Below, piece by piece: positions 56,157 through 64,000 of a stretch of DNA of 64,000 nt. How positions within the stretch are numbered: the stretch's first letter is position 1; every line of letters starts with the position of its first letter. The DNA is from Yoonia ponticola (GTDB lineage Bacteria > Pseudomonadota > Alphaproteobacteria > Rhodobacterales > Rhodobacteraceae). The stretch is taken from NCBI RefSeq assembly GCF_014199395.1, contig NZ_JACIJM010000001.1, positions 62,001 to 126,000 of the forward strand. The letters run 5' to 3'. The notes beneath the pieces are model-generated. The model did not search any database and was not told the DNA's origin. It was given only the letters and a program-made list of their open reading frames with translations. The position numbers were made by a program, and so were the translations under genes.

Positions 56157-57239
56157 ATGATGAAATCACTTCTGACCGGGGCCACTTTTGCCCTTGGCCT
56201 GACAACTGCGGCTTTCGCGCAAGACGAAACCACAAAGATCGGCTTTATCTACGTAGGCCCAGTCGGCGACGGCGGCTGGACATACGAGCACAACCAAGGC
56301 CGTTTGGCTGTCGAAGAGCATTTCGGTGACGCGGTTGAAACCGTATTTGTCGAAAGCGTGCCAGAAGGCCCAGACGCCGAACGTGTGATGACGCAGATGG
56401 CGCTTGACGGTGCTGACCTGATTTTCTCGACATCTTTTGGTTTCATGGACCCGACGATCAACGTCGCTGGCAAATTCCCAGACGTGAAATTCGAGCACGC
56501 GACGGGCTACAAGCAAGCTGACAACGTCTCTGTCTATTCCGCACGCTTCTACGAAGGCCGGGCTGTGCAAGGCCACATTGCGGGTCAGATGACCGAAAGC
56601 AACGTGATCGGCTACATCGCGTCCTTCCCGATCCCCGAAGTTATTCGCGGCATCAACGCAGCCTACCTGCAAGCCAAAGCGGTGAACCCTGACGTCGAAT
56701 TCAAAATCGTCTGGGCCTACACATGGTTTGATCCAGCCAAAGAAGCCGAAGCAGCGACTGTTCTGATCGAACAAGGCGCTGACGTAATCTTGCAGCACAC
56801 TGACTCAACAGCACCACAAGCCGCAGCCCAAGCTGCTGGTAACGTGGCAACATTCGGTCAGGCGTCCGACATGGCTGAATTCGGCCCGTACCCGCGCGTA
56901 TCCTCGATCATCGACAACTGGTCACCATATTACATCGCACGCACACAAGCCGTGATCGATGGCACATGGGAAAGCACAAGCACATGGGACGGTATCGCGC
57001 CGGGCATGGTTGGCATTGGTGACATCACCGACGCAGTCCCTGCAGAGATCAAAGCATCCGCTGAAGCGATGATCGAATCTATCCGTTCGGGCGACATGCA
57101 CCCGTTCACTGGTCCGATCAACAAACAAGACGGGTCTGTCTGGTTGGCTGACGGCGAAACCGCCTCCGACTATGGTGATGACGGCTTGGCTGGCATGAAC
57201 TTTTACGTTGAAGGCATTGTAGGCGACGTTCCGCAATAA
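56157..57239 (+). CDS. BMP-family purine/nucleoside binding protein
   Basis: This periplasmic protein of 360 residues has a signal peptide ending AFAQ and the BMP core: IGFIYVGPVGDGGWTYEHNQG, ADLIFSTSFGFMDP near 105, and a DSTAPQAAAQAAG loop near 221. Relatives bind purine nucleosides or bases, in keeping with the xdh genes in front. The start is one of two tandem ATGs at 56157/56160, with GGGGAT before them. It is last in the operon and ends before a strong terminator. Confidence 0.92.
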   Translation: MMKSLLTGATFALGLTTAAFAQDETTKIGFIYVGPVGDGGWTYEHNQGRLAVEEHFGDAVETVFVESVPEGPDAERVMTQMALDGADLIFSTSFGFMDPTINVAGKFPDVKFEHATGYKQADNVSVYSARFYEGRAVQGHIAGQMTESNVIGYIASFPIPEVIRGINAAYLQAKAVNPDVEFKIVWAYTWFDPAKEAEAATVLIEQGADVILQHTDSTAPQAAAQAAGNVATFGQASDMAEFGPYPRVSSIIDNWSPYYIARTQAVIDGTWESTSTWDGIAPGMVGIGDITDAVPAEIKASAEAMIESIRSGDMHPFTGPINKQDGSVWLADGETASDYGDDGLAGMNFYVEGIVGDVPQ

Positions 57240-57260
57240 GAGACGCTGCCTAGGTAAACG

Positions 57261-57289
57261 AAAGGCCCGCCAATCTTGGTGGGCCTTTT
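57261..57289 (+). terminator. Intrinsic terminator of the xdh-BMP operon
   Basis: A 12-bp stem (57261-57272 with 57277-57288, loop ATCT, one G-U pair) followed by T residues lies 21 bases past the binding-protein stop. Confidence 0.9.
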
Positions 57290-57352
57290 GCGTTTTAGCG
57301 CGGCGCGTCTATTTGCAAACGGCGGCAGGCGCTTGGCGATTGTCAGCGCATA

Positions 57353-57416
57353 AAAAACTGGTGTGCCCGAGGGGAGGCGGCACACCAGTTTTTAAGGCGG
57401 CACGTTTTATGCCGCC
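57353..57416. terminator. Two consecutive hairpins, second terminator set
   Basis: A perfect 15-bp stem with A-run and T-run ends (57353-57367 with 57379-57393, 11-base loop) is followed by a second 7-bp GC stem (57396-57402 with 57410-57416). The first can end transcription in both directions and serves the converging small-protein gene at 57445. Confidence 0.8.
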
Positions 57417-57444
57417 CGGTTGTCCGTTTAGATCACGGTGTTGT

Positions 57445-57663
57445 CTATTCCGCCGCTGGTGCTTCGACCTCTGGCAGTTCGACGTTGACGTCGAGCGTCT
57501 CACCGCCACCACTGGAAAACATGCCGCTGTTTATTGCGAAAAAGCCCAGTAGCAAGACAGCGACCAGCAGGCCTGCAATGAACCACCCGCCGCCACCGCT
57601 GCTCCGACCTGTGTCGGTGTGGATAACGGTCGTGTCTCGTGTATCGCGATCTCTATCGGCCAT
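57445..57663 (-). CDS. Small single-pass membrane protein, glycine-rich
   Basis: This 72-residue protein has a charged Arg/Asp N-terminus, an SSGGGG hinge, one hydrophobic helix (about 27-44, WFIAGLLVAVLLLGFFAI), and an acidic tail with ELPEVEAPAAE. No family is recognised; proteins of this layout are widespread in Rhodobacterales. It probably sits in the inner membrane with the tail in the periplasm. It converges on the operon end and is closed by the double hairpin. Confidence 0.7.
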   Translation of the reverse strand: MADRDRDTRDTTVIHTDTGRSSGGGGWFIAGLLVAVLLLGFFAINSGMFSSGGGETLDVNVELPEVEAPAAE

Positions 57664-57763
57664 CGGATGTCTCCTTGATTAAGTTATCCAGAGAACGCGG
57701 TGACATGATAAATAGTTCCGGCAAACGCCGATTAACTTTCACGGAGAGGCTGAAAAGCTGTAT

Positions 57764-57967
57764 CTACCAGTGCGGCGGACGTTGATCGGCCAACGGCACA
57801 GAGCCGCCTGCGTCCATCTCGCGGCCAGCCTCGCGTTCCATCAACATCGCAAGACGACGGGTCGCCACGGCGAGCTCGTTTTCCTGCCGTGCGACGATGT
57901 CGGACAGCTCTTCGACCGTTTTGGTCAGGTGGGCGATTTGTTCTTCGATGTGTGTCACGTCTGTCAT
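57764..57967 (-). CDS. slyX: SlyX-like coiled-coil protein
   Basis: The 67-residue protein is a leucine/hydrophobic heptad coil ([26 protein letters not shown]) ending in PPHW, the short conserved SlyX tail. SlyX is a small cytoplasmic protein of unknown function, seen near FKBP-type isomerases in enterics. Here it is divergent from hisS, 109 bases away. Confidence 0.85.
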   Translation of the reverse strand: MTDVTHIEEQIAHLTKTVEELSDIVARQENELAVATRRLAMLMEREAGREMDAGGSVPLADQRPPHW

Positions 57968-58076
57968 AATTCCCGCTTATCACGGCCCAACGAGACTGCA
58001 AAGCCAATGCGCATTGCCCCAACCGCCTGTCCGCGCTAAACGGCAGGCGCATTCAAGCAATTCCATAGGACCCGAA

Positions 58077-59699
58077 ATGGCCAAGATGAAAAAAGCACCC
58101 AAGCCAAAGGCGCAAACCCCCAAAGGGTTCCGCGACTATTTTGGCGCTGAGGTGACCAAGCGCACTGAAATGTTAAATCAGATCGCTGCGGTTTATCATC
58201 GGTACGGGTTCGACGCGCTGGAAACGTCGGCTGTGGAAACTGTCGAAGCTTTGGGCAAGTTCCTGCCCGACGTGGACCGCCCGAACGAAGGCGTGTTTGC
58301 ATGGGAAGAGGACAAAGACTGGCTGGCGCTGCGCTACGACATGACGGCACCACTGGCACGGGTCTATGCGCAACACCGCAACGATCTGCCGACGCCCTAC
58401 CGCCGCTATGCGATGGGGCCTGTGTGGCGGAACGAAAAACCGGGACCGGGTCGTTTTCGGCAGTTCTATCAATGTGATGCGGACACAGTTGGAGCGCCAA
58501 GCGTAGCGGCCGACGCCGAGATTTGCGCGATGCTGGCGGATACGCTGGAGGCCGTGGGGATTGACCGTGGCGACTACATCATCCGTGTGAATAACCGCAA
58601 GGTTCTGAACGGTGTGATGGAAGTTGCGGGCCTCGCTGGTGACGACAAAGAAGCCGAGCGCGGGATCGTGCTACGCGCGATTGATAAGCTGGATCGATTG
58701 GGTGTTGAAGGCGTGCGGGCGTTGTTGGGCGAAGGTCGTAAGGACGAGAGTGGGGATGTCACCAAGGGTGCGGGGCTAAATGAAGAGCAGATCGAAGTCG
58801 TTCTTAAGTTTGTAAACGCAAACGATGTCGTGAAATCTAATGCTCTAATTGATCTATCTGAAGCCATTGGCGACGGCGACAGTGAAATTGCAGACGTTAT
58901 TCGCGCTGAAATCGAACTTTCAGATAACAAAGGTCAACATACAAGCGACCGAGACGATATAGGCGATTTTGTAAATTCTCAACGATGTGAGTATCTCCGT
59001 AAATTGGTTCAGGGATCTGAGGTCGGTATTCAAGGCGTTGATGAACTCGAAGAGATTACCGCGTTATTGAGCGCCCAAGGATACGAAGCCAATCGCATCG
59101 TTATCGACCCATCCGTCGTCCGTGGCCTCGGCTACTATACCGGTCCTGTCTATGAAGCCGAACTCACCTTTGAAGTCACCGACGAAAAAGGCCGTCCGCG
59201 CAACTTTGGCTCGGTCGCTGGCGGTGGTCGCTATGATGACCTTGTGAAACGGTTCACGGGCCAAGAGGTTCCTGCGACGGGCGTGTCCATCGGCGTGGAC
59301 CGCTTGCTTGCCGCGCTTGATGCGAAGGGTCGTTTGTCGAAAGCTGCCGTTGGTCCCGTGGTTGTAACCGTCATGGATAAGGCCCGCATGGCCGATTACC
59401 AAACGATGGTTGCCGAATTGCGCAACGCTGGCATCCGGTCCGAAGTGTACCTCGGGAACCCGAAAAACTTTGGTAATCAGTTAAAATACGCTGATGCGCG
59501 ACAGTCTCCGATTGCGATTATTGCAGGTGGTGACGAGTTCGAGAACGACGTTATCCAGATCAAAGACCTGATCCTAGGCGCTGAAATCGCCAAGAGCGCG
59601 ACGCTGGAAGAATGGAAAGGTCTGCCGTCACAATACGAAGTGCCGCGCGGTGATCTTGTCGCGAAAGTACGCGAGATTTTAGCGGGGCAGGGCGCGTGA
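58077..59699 (+). CDS. hisS: Histidine-tRNA ligase with an AT-rich extra segment
   Basis: HisS charges tRNA-His. From ATG 58077 (AGGA eight bases ahead) it has 540 residues: motif 1 around [10 protein letters not shown], motif 2 [25 protein letters not shown] near 102, histidine-binding [16 protein letters not shown] near 345, and a C-terminal anticodon domain with [16 protein letters not shown]. Roseobacter relatives are usually about 500 residues, so about 40 extra residues sit near 240-325. There the DNA (58801-59040) is 42% GC by hand count against 55-60% in flanking 60-base lines. The frame stays open. It overlaps hisZ by four bases. Confidence 0.93.
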   Translation: MAKMKKAPKPKAQTPKGFRDYFGAEVTKRTEMLNQIAAVYHRYGFDALETSAVETVEALGKFLPDVDRPNEGVFAWEEDKDWLALRYDMTAPLARVYAQHRNDLPTPYRRYAMGPVWRNEKPGPGRFRQFYQCDADTVGAPSVAADAEICAMLADTLEAVGIDRGDYIIRVNNRKVLNGVMEVAGLAGDDKEAERGIVLRAIDKLDRLGVEGVRALLGEGRKDESGDVTKGAGLNEEQIEVVLKFVNANDVVKSNALIDLSEAIGDGDSEIADVIRAEIELSDNKGQHTSDRDDIGDFVNSQRCEYLRKLVQGSEVGIQGVDELEEITALLSAQGYEANRIVIDPSVVRGLGYYTGPVYEAELTFEVTDEKGRPRNFGSVAGGGRYDDLVKRFTGQEVPATGVSIGVDRLLAALDAKGRLSKAAVGPVVVTVMDKARMADYQTMVAELRNAGIRSEVYLGNPKNFGNQLKYADARQSPIAIIAGGDEFENDVIQIKDLILGAEIAKSATLEEWKGLPSQYEVPRGDLVAKVREILAGQGA

Positions 59700-60769
59700 C
59701 AACAGCAGCAATCAAAGCCGAAGCATCCCGCATTTCCGCCGTGTTCGAGGCCGCAGGGGCTGTTCCCGTCGAGGCCGAAATCATGCAACCCGCAGAGGTG
59801 CTTTTGGACCTCTACGGCGAAGACATACGTGGCCGCGCCTATGTCACAGACGATCCGGTGCAGGGCGAAATGATGCTGCGCCCCGACTTCACCGTGCCCG
59901 TCGTGCAAATGCATATGCAAAGCCACGCCAGCCCGGCACGCTACACCTATTCAGGTCCGGTTTTCCGCAAACAAGACGAAGACCCGAGCCGCGCGCGTGA
60001 ATATACGCAAGTCGGTTTCGAAGTTTTCGACGGCCAGAACCCTGCCGCCGCTGACGCCGATGTGTTTGCGACAGTGCAAACGGCGCTTGCCGACGCGCCT
60101 GTGCGGGCCGCGACAGGCGACATTGGTTTGCTGAAAGCCGCCGTTGCAGGTCTGCAAACAAGTGATGCACGCAAGGCTGCGCTGATGCGGCATATTTGGC
60201 GGCCCAAACGGTTCAAAATCTTGCTTGATCGTTTCGGTGGACGGGTCGCTGTGCCTGCGAAACGTTTGGCGCTCTTGGCCAACGAAAACCCCTTTGCGGA
60301 CGCAGGGCCAGAAGTCGGTCTGCGGTCACGCCAAGAGGTGCAGCAGCGCCTTGATACGTTGCGTGCAGATGCCGCGATGGCCCCGATTTCCGGCGAAGAA
60401 ATCGCGGTGATCGAAGCGATTTTGGCACTAAGCGAAACCGCCCCGCATGTCCTATCCGCCTTGCACGATATTGCGGTTGATATGCCTGCGATCCGCCGTG
60501 CTGTTGGCCGCTTTGAGGCGCGTCTGGACGCGATGTCAGCACGTGGTGTCGACGTCGAAACCCTACCGTTTGAAGGCAGCTATGGACGCACGTCGCTGGA
60601 ATATTACGACGGTTTTGTTTTTGGTTTTTATGGGCTTAAGGACAATCGGCCGGTGGCCACTGGGGGGCGCTACGACGCGCTGACCGAAGTGCTGGGCGAG
60701 GGCCGTGCGGCCCCTGCCGTTGGTGCCGTGATCCGCCCTGATCTGCTGCTCGAGGTACGCGCATGTTAA
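59696..60769 (+). CDS. hisZ: ATP phosphoribosyltransferase regulatory subunit
   Basis: HisZ is a catalytically inactive HisS-like protein that pairs with the short HisG. The 357 residues start at GTG 59696, overlapping hisS by GTGA, and show [28 protein letters not shown], and a C-terminal [20 protein letters not shown] loop. The adjacency to hisS and the short hisG supports the role. It overlaps hisG by seven bases. Confidence 0.95.
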   Translation: MTTAAIKAEASRISAVFEAAGAVPVEAEIMQPAEVLLDLYGEDIRGRAYVTDDPVQGEMMLRPDFTVPVVQMHMQSHASPARYTYSGPVFRKQDEDPSRAREYTQVGFEVFDGQNPAAADADVFATVQTALADAPVRAATGDIGLLKAAVAGLQTSDARKAALMRHIWRPKRFKILLDRFGGRVAVPAKRLALLANENPFADAGPEVGLRSRQEVQQRLDTLRADAAMAPISGEEIAVIEAILALSETAPHVLSALHDIAVDMPAIRRAVGRFEARLDAMSARGVDVETLPFEGSYGRTSLEYYDGFVFGFYGLKDNRPVATGGRYDALTEVLGEGRAAPAVGAVIRPDLLLEVRAC

Positions 60770-61452
60770 AGCTAGGTGTGCCGTCTAAAGGGCGGTTGAT
60801 GGAAAAGACGTTCCAATGGTTCGGGCAACGTGGCGTGACGCTGCGCAAATCCGGATCGGACCGCGAATATGCGGGTGCGGTTGACGGGATCGACGGCGTG
60901 GAACTGGTGCTTCTGTCCGCCGGAGAAATCCCGCGCGAACTGGCCGCTGGCAACATCCACATGGGTGTGACCGGATCGGATTTGGTCCGCGAAAAGCTGC
61001 CCGCGTGGGACACGCAGGTCGGTGAATTGGCGCTGATGGGGTTCGGCGGGGCAGACCTGATTATCGCCGTGCCGCAAGGCTGGGTCGATGTGGAATCGCT
61101 GGATGATTTGGATGCCGCCGCCGCCGCGTTCCGCCAGAAACACGGGATGCGGTTGCGGATCGCGACAAAGTATCACCGGCTGGTCCGCGAGTTTCTGCGC
61201 GACGAAGGTGTGGCTGATTACCGTCTCGTCGATAGTCAGGGCGCGACGGAAGGTGTCGTGAAAAACGAGACCGCTGAAGCGATTGCAGACATCACGTCGA
61301 CGGGCGAAACACTGCGGGCCAATGGGCTGAAAATTCTGGACGGTGGATTGATTCACGCGTCACAGGCGACGCTGTTTCGGGGCCGCCGACGCGACTGGAC
61401 GGATGCACAGCGGGCGACGTTCAAAGAGCTGTTGGCGCTGCTCGACGTATGA
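60763..61452 (+). CDS. hisG: ATP phosphoribosyltransferase, short form
   Basis: HisG catalyses the first step of histidine synthesis from ATP and PRPP. At 229 residues it is the short form that lacks the regulatory domain and needs HisZ, which is immediately upstream. Landmarks are LGVPSKGRLMEKTFQWF, LSAGEIPRELAAGNIHMGVTG, and DITSTGETLRANGL near 182. It is the last gene of the his operon. Downstream come a phased GTGCAC repeat and a family II repeat. Confidence 0.96.
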   Translation: MLKLGVPSKGRLMEKTFQWFGQRGVTLRKSGSDREYAGAVDGIDGVELVLLSAGEIPRELAAGNIHMGVTGSDLVREKLPAWDTQVGELALMGFGGADLIIAVPQGWVDVESLDDLDAAAAAFRQKHGMRLRIATKYHRLVREFLRDEGVADYRLVDSQGATEGVVKNETAEAIADITSTGETLRANGLKILDGGLIHASQATLFRGRRRDWTDAQRATFKELLALLDV

Positions 61453-61473
61453 TCAGAATCGGGTTGTGACTCG

Positions 61474-61506
61474 CGTGCACAAGGCGTGCACAACCCGTGC
61501 ACTGCT
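61474..61506. repeat. Three phased GTGCAC palindromes at 11-bp spacing
   Basis: CGTGCAC begins at 61474, 61485 and 61496, so three GTGCAC palindromes lie exactly one helical turn apart, 22 bases after the hisG stop. The intervening triplets differ. They could form a binding array on one DNA face or be chance. Confidence 0.5.
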
Positions 61507-61521
61507 GTGTCAGATGTTGAT

Positions 61522-61543
61522 TGAGTTGTTTTGGCGAAATGAA
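61522..61543 (+). repeat. 3'-end repeat family II, copy B
   Basis: The same 22-base core as at 54086 and 17573 lies 69 bases after the hisG stop and 7 bases from the end of the converging DUF1489 gene. Orientation follows hisG. Confidence 0.7.
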
Positions 61544-61550
61544 GCCGGGG

Positions 61551-61982
61551 TCAGAGCACACCAATGGCGGCGAGTGCTTCGCTGAGGGCAGCGGGAAGCG
61601 GTTCTTCTTCTTCGCGCCCCGCAGGCAGGTCGATGGGGGCGTCTTCTGGTGTGAGATAGCGCCAACCTTGGAATGCGCGTTTGGGGGTGCCTGCGACGCG
61701 GATCAGGGGTGTGTCGCAAACAATGGCACAGCGTCTGATTCCATCGGCGGAGATATGTTCGTCGAGGCGGATGATGGCTTGGCGTGCCAGAATGACGCCT
61801 TTGATCACCCAATAAATAGAGCCGCCATTTAAGATTTCGGTATCGCGTTTGGGCCACATCCGTGTGACATGACGGGGGTAGCCGTCAGCGGTTTGGGCCT
61901 GTTTTGTGGCTTGCCATGCGGCAAGTCCTTCGACATTTTCGGTGCCGACAGAGAGTTTGATCAAGTTGACGGTTTTAGTCAC
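61551..61982 (-). CDS. DUF1489 family protein
   Basis: The 143-residue cytoplasmic protein matches DUF1489: LIKLSVGTENVEGLAAWQ, TRMWPKRDTEILNGGSIYWV, IKGVILARQ and FQGWRYLTPEDAPIDL. It is a conserved alphaproteobacterial family without known function. It is divergent from nrdJ and convergent with hisG. Confidence 0.9.
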   Translation of the reverse strand: MTKTVNLIKLSVGTENVEGLAAWQATKQAQTADGYPRHVTRMWPKRDTEILNGGSIYWVIKGVILARQAIIRLDEHISADGIRRCAIVCDTPLIRVAGTPKRAFQGWRYLTPEDAPIDLPAGREEEEPLPAALSEALAAIGVL

Positions 61983-62076
61983 GCGCGATTCCTCTTAGTT
62001 GGGGTAACGCTTATTGTTTAGGTCTGCGTCTATCAAGATTTAAAATTTACTATATTTTGACATTTTCGTATTGCGG

Positions 62077-62092
62077 ACACCACATGTTGGGG
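62077..62092. promoter_or_regulatory. Candidate NrdR-box-like palindrome upstream of nrdJ
   Basis: ACACCACATGTTGGGG, 125-140 bases before the start, keeps about five of eight symmetric pairs and resembles the ribonucleotide-reductase repressor (NrdR) box ACACTATA-TATAGTGT in spacing and outer bases. One such box only; the assignment is weak. Confidence 0.3.
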
Positions 62093-62143
62093 TATGACGG
62101 CCTCGAGAACGAACAACCGCCGCCCGGCACCTCGCAGAATCTC

Positions 62144-62177
62144 ATTCCCTTTTCGCGGGAATTCACGTAGTGTGAAT
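62144..62177 (+). promoter_or_regulatory. Two overlapping, mutually exclusive hairpins in the nrdJ leader
   Basis: Stem 1 pairs 62144-62149 with 62157-62162, stem 2 pairs 62161-62166 with 62172-62177; both are perfect 6-bp stems and share bases 62161-62162, so only one can form. They lie 40-73 bases upstream of the nrdJ start. Either an operator pair or an RNA switch is possible. Confidence 0.35.
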
Positions 62178-62216
62178 GTCTCCCGTTGCCATATTTCGAT
62201 CACGAAAGGTCATCCC

Positions 62217-64000
62217 ATGTCCCGTTTTACCACCCCAATCGCCGAGCAAATTTGGGACATGAAGTACCGCTTCAAGCAAGCAGATGGCACGCCGATTGAC
62301 CAGACTGTCGAAGATTCGTGGACGCGCATCGCCGGTGCACTGGCAAGCGTTGAAAAAGACCCGAAGGCATGGGAACCAAAGTTCTATAACGCCTTGGAAG
62401 ATTTCAAATATCTGCCAGCCGGCCGCATCACCGCTGGTGCTGGCACGGCCCGTTCAGTGACGTTGTTCAACTGCTTTGTCATGGGCACTGTGCCGGACAG
62501 CATGGGCGGCATCTTCGACATGTTGAAAGAAGCCGCGCTGACCATGCAACAGGGTGGCGGGATCGGTTACGATTTCAGCACGATCCGCCCGAAAGGCGCG
62601 TTGGTCGAAGGCGTTGCGGCGGATGCGTCTGGCCCGTTGTCCTTCATGGATGTGTGGGACGCGATGTGCCGCACGATCATGTCAGCGGGGTCGCGTCGCG
62701 GTGCGATGATGGCGACGATGCGTTGCGATCACCCCGACGTCGAGGACTTCATCACCGCGAAATCCGACGCTGCCCGTCTGCGGATGTTTAACATGTCCGT
62801 GCTGATTACCGATCCGTTTATGGATGCGGTAAAAGCCGACAAACCGTGGGATTTGGTATTCAACGGCGAGACATACCGCACAGTTCAGGCCCGCGAATTG
62901 TGGGATGCGATCATGCAATCCACCTATGATTACGCCGAGCCGGGCGTCATTTTCATCGACCGCATCAACAAAGCGAACAACCTGTCCTATTGCGAAACCA
63001 TTGCCGCGACGAACCCGTGTGGCGAGCAGCCGTTGCCCCCATATGGCGCGTGTTTGCTGGGGTCGATTAACATGGCCCGCTTGGTCAAAGATCCGTTTGG
63101 TGATGCGTCCGCGATGGATGAAGACCTGATGATTGATCTGGTCGCGACGGCTGTGCGGATGATGGATAACGTGGTCGATGCATCCCGTTTCCCGTTAGAG
63201 CAGCAGGCGCAAGAAGCCGCCGCCAAGCGCCGGATTGGTCTTGGCGTCACTGGTTTGGCCGATGCGTTGCTGATGGTTGGCCTGCGCTATGGGTCCGAAG
63301 AAGCTGCGGCACAGACTGACAAATGGATGCATGCGATTGCCCGCGCCGCGTATTTGGCGTCTGTTGATCTGGCGAAAGAAAAGGGCGCGTTTCCGCTGTT
63401 CGACGCGGATAAATTCCTGGCTTCAGGTGCGATGCAGGACATGGACGAAGACGTCCGTGATGCGATCCGCGAGCATGGTATTCGCAACGCATTGCTGACC
63501 TCAATTGCGCCAACTGGCACGATTTCTTTGTATGCTGGTAACGTGTCATCCGGGATCGAGCCTGTGTTTGCTTACGCTTACACACGCAAGGTTTTGCAGA
63601 AAGACGGATCGCGTACCGAGGAAGAAGTTGTTGATTATGCTGTACAATTGTGGCGCGAGCTGAAAGGCGACACAGCATTGCCGGATTATTTCGTGAACGC
63701 GCAAACACTCGCGCCGCTGGATCACGTCCGCATGCAGGCCGCAGCGCAGAAATGGATCGACAGCTCGATTTCCAAGACGATCAACTGCCCCGAAGATATC
63801 AGCTTTGATGATTTCAAAGAGGTTTACATGGCCGCTTGGGATCAAGGCTGTAAGGGCTGCACAACTTACCGTCCAAACGACGTGACTGGGTCGGTCTTGT
63901 CGGTGTCCGAGGAAAAATCCGAGGCCCCAGTACAGGTGGCGACAGACGGCGAAACTTCTGAGATTGTGTATTTGGCAGAGCCGCTTGACCGTCCGCAGGA
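62217..64000 (+). CDS. nrdJ: Adenosylcobalamin-dependent ribonucleotide reductase (3' end outside window)
   Basis: NrdJ (class II) makes deoxynucleotides using a B12-derived radical, needing no oxygen and no separate radical subunit. 594 codons are in the window. The first redox cysteine is in LFNCFVMG, the catalytic NPCGEQPL triad (Asn, Cys, Glu) follows near 267, and GACLLGSIN holds the partner cysteine. GAAAGG lies before ATG 62217. No B12 riboswitch or nrdAB gene is seen nearby, though cobU lies 38 kb upstream. The right edge cuts the gene before its C-terminus. Confidence 0.96.
   Translation, partial: MSRFTTPIAEQIWDMKYRFKQADGTPIDQTVEDSWTRIAGALASVEKDPKAWEPKFYNALEDFKYLPAGRITAGAGTARSVTLFNCFVMGTVPDSMGGIFDMLKEAALTMQQGGGIGYDFSTIRPKGALVEGVAADASGPLSFMDVWDAMCRTIMSAGSRRGAMMATMRCDHPDVEDFITAKSDAARLRMFNMSVLITDPFMDAVKADKPWDLVFNGETYRTVQARELWDAIMQSTYDYAEPGVIFIDRINKANNLSYCETIAATNPCGEQPLPPYGACLLGSINMARLVKDPFGDASAMDEDLMIDLVATAVRMMDNVVDASRFPLEQQAQEAAAKRRIGLGVTGLADALLMVGLRYGSEEAAAQTDKWMHAIARAAYLASVDLAKEKGAFPLFDADKFLASGAMQDMDEDVRDAIREHGIRNALLTSIAPTGTISLYAGNVSSGIEPVFAYAYTRKVLQKDGSRTEEEVVDYAVQLWRELKGDTALPDYFVNAQTLAPLDHVRMQAAAQKWIDSSISKTINCPEDISFDDFKEVYMAAWDQGCKGCTTYRPNDVTGSVLSVSEEKSEAPVQVATDGETSEIVYLAEPLDRPQ

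Noticed and set aside
61474-61506. CRISPR array
   Set aside because: Three hexamers with 5-base spacers are far too short; no cas genes are present.
61983-62216. Cobalamin riboswitch before nrdJ
   Set aside because: The gap shows no B12-box or conserved cobalamin riboswitch core; only simple inverted repeats are present.

Overview
The window reads as chromosomal DNA of a marine Roseobacter-group alphaproteobacterium (Rhodobacterales). The evidence is a CcrM cell-cycle methyltransferase, the blocks coaBC-dut-moeB, lpoA/rsmI-yraN-gshB-comM and glnD-murJ, a second-type sigma-32 (RpoHII-like) with an RpoE-like promoter, a B12-dependent ribonucleotide reductase, and a dimethylglycine dehydrogenase-type enzyme. 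Gene density is high. No stretch over 300 bases lacks a gene; the longest gaps, about 200-240 bases, lie before the demethylating dehydrogenase, before nrdJ and before truB. I saw no tRNA, rRNA, CRISPR array, insertion sequence or prophage.

Layout. 1-6.2 kb: end of alkB, ccrM and rnhB, then an accessory stretch of secreted and membrane proteins of unknown role, including a two-helix membrane protein with a C-terminal winged helix and a YHYH-domain protein, closing with rpsO. 6.3-15.5 kb: an RTX-repeat protein, truB, rbfA, dapB, an SDHAF4-like protein, rsmB, a 2-hydroxyacid dehydrogenase and several hypothetical proteins. 15.5-24 kb: an M3 peptidase, an amino-acid ABC permease and binding protein without an ATPase, moeB, dut, coaBC, chaN and rpoH on the minus strand. 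23.8-31 kb: cobU and a partner phosphatase, a GST fused to a cysteine-rich tail, comM, gshB, yraN, rsmI and lpoA. 31-39.7 kb: glnD, murJ, lspA, purH and a heparinase-like protein. 40-47 kb: a dimethylglycine dehydrogenase-type enzyme, a lipoprotein and dnaE. 47-57 kb: an ArsR/SRPBCC pair, then a tightly packed operon of xdhABC with a complete BMP-type nucleoside/purine ABC transporter. 57-64 kb: slyX, hisS-hisZ-hisG, a DUF1489 protein and the start of nrdJ.

Themes. Purine handling links xdhABC to its own importer. Cobalamin links cobU and its phosphatase to nrdJ, although the genes are 38 kb apart. Stress response is suggested by rpoH with its RpoE-like promoter, glutathione synthase and a GST. 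Many gene pairs overlap by 1-4 bases, both in operons and tail to tail.

The most unusual signal is non-coding. Three different short repeat families occur in this window, 3+3+2 copies. Every copy lies just 3' of a stop codon (one overlaps it) and points the same way as the gene it follows. Two families carry hairpins. Next in interest are three GTGCAC palindromes at exact 11-bp spacing after hisG, an AT-rich extra segment inside hisS, and the small secreted protein translationally overlapped with the membrane-bound winged-helix regulator.
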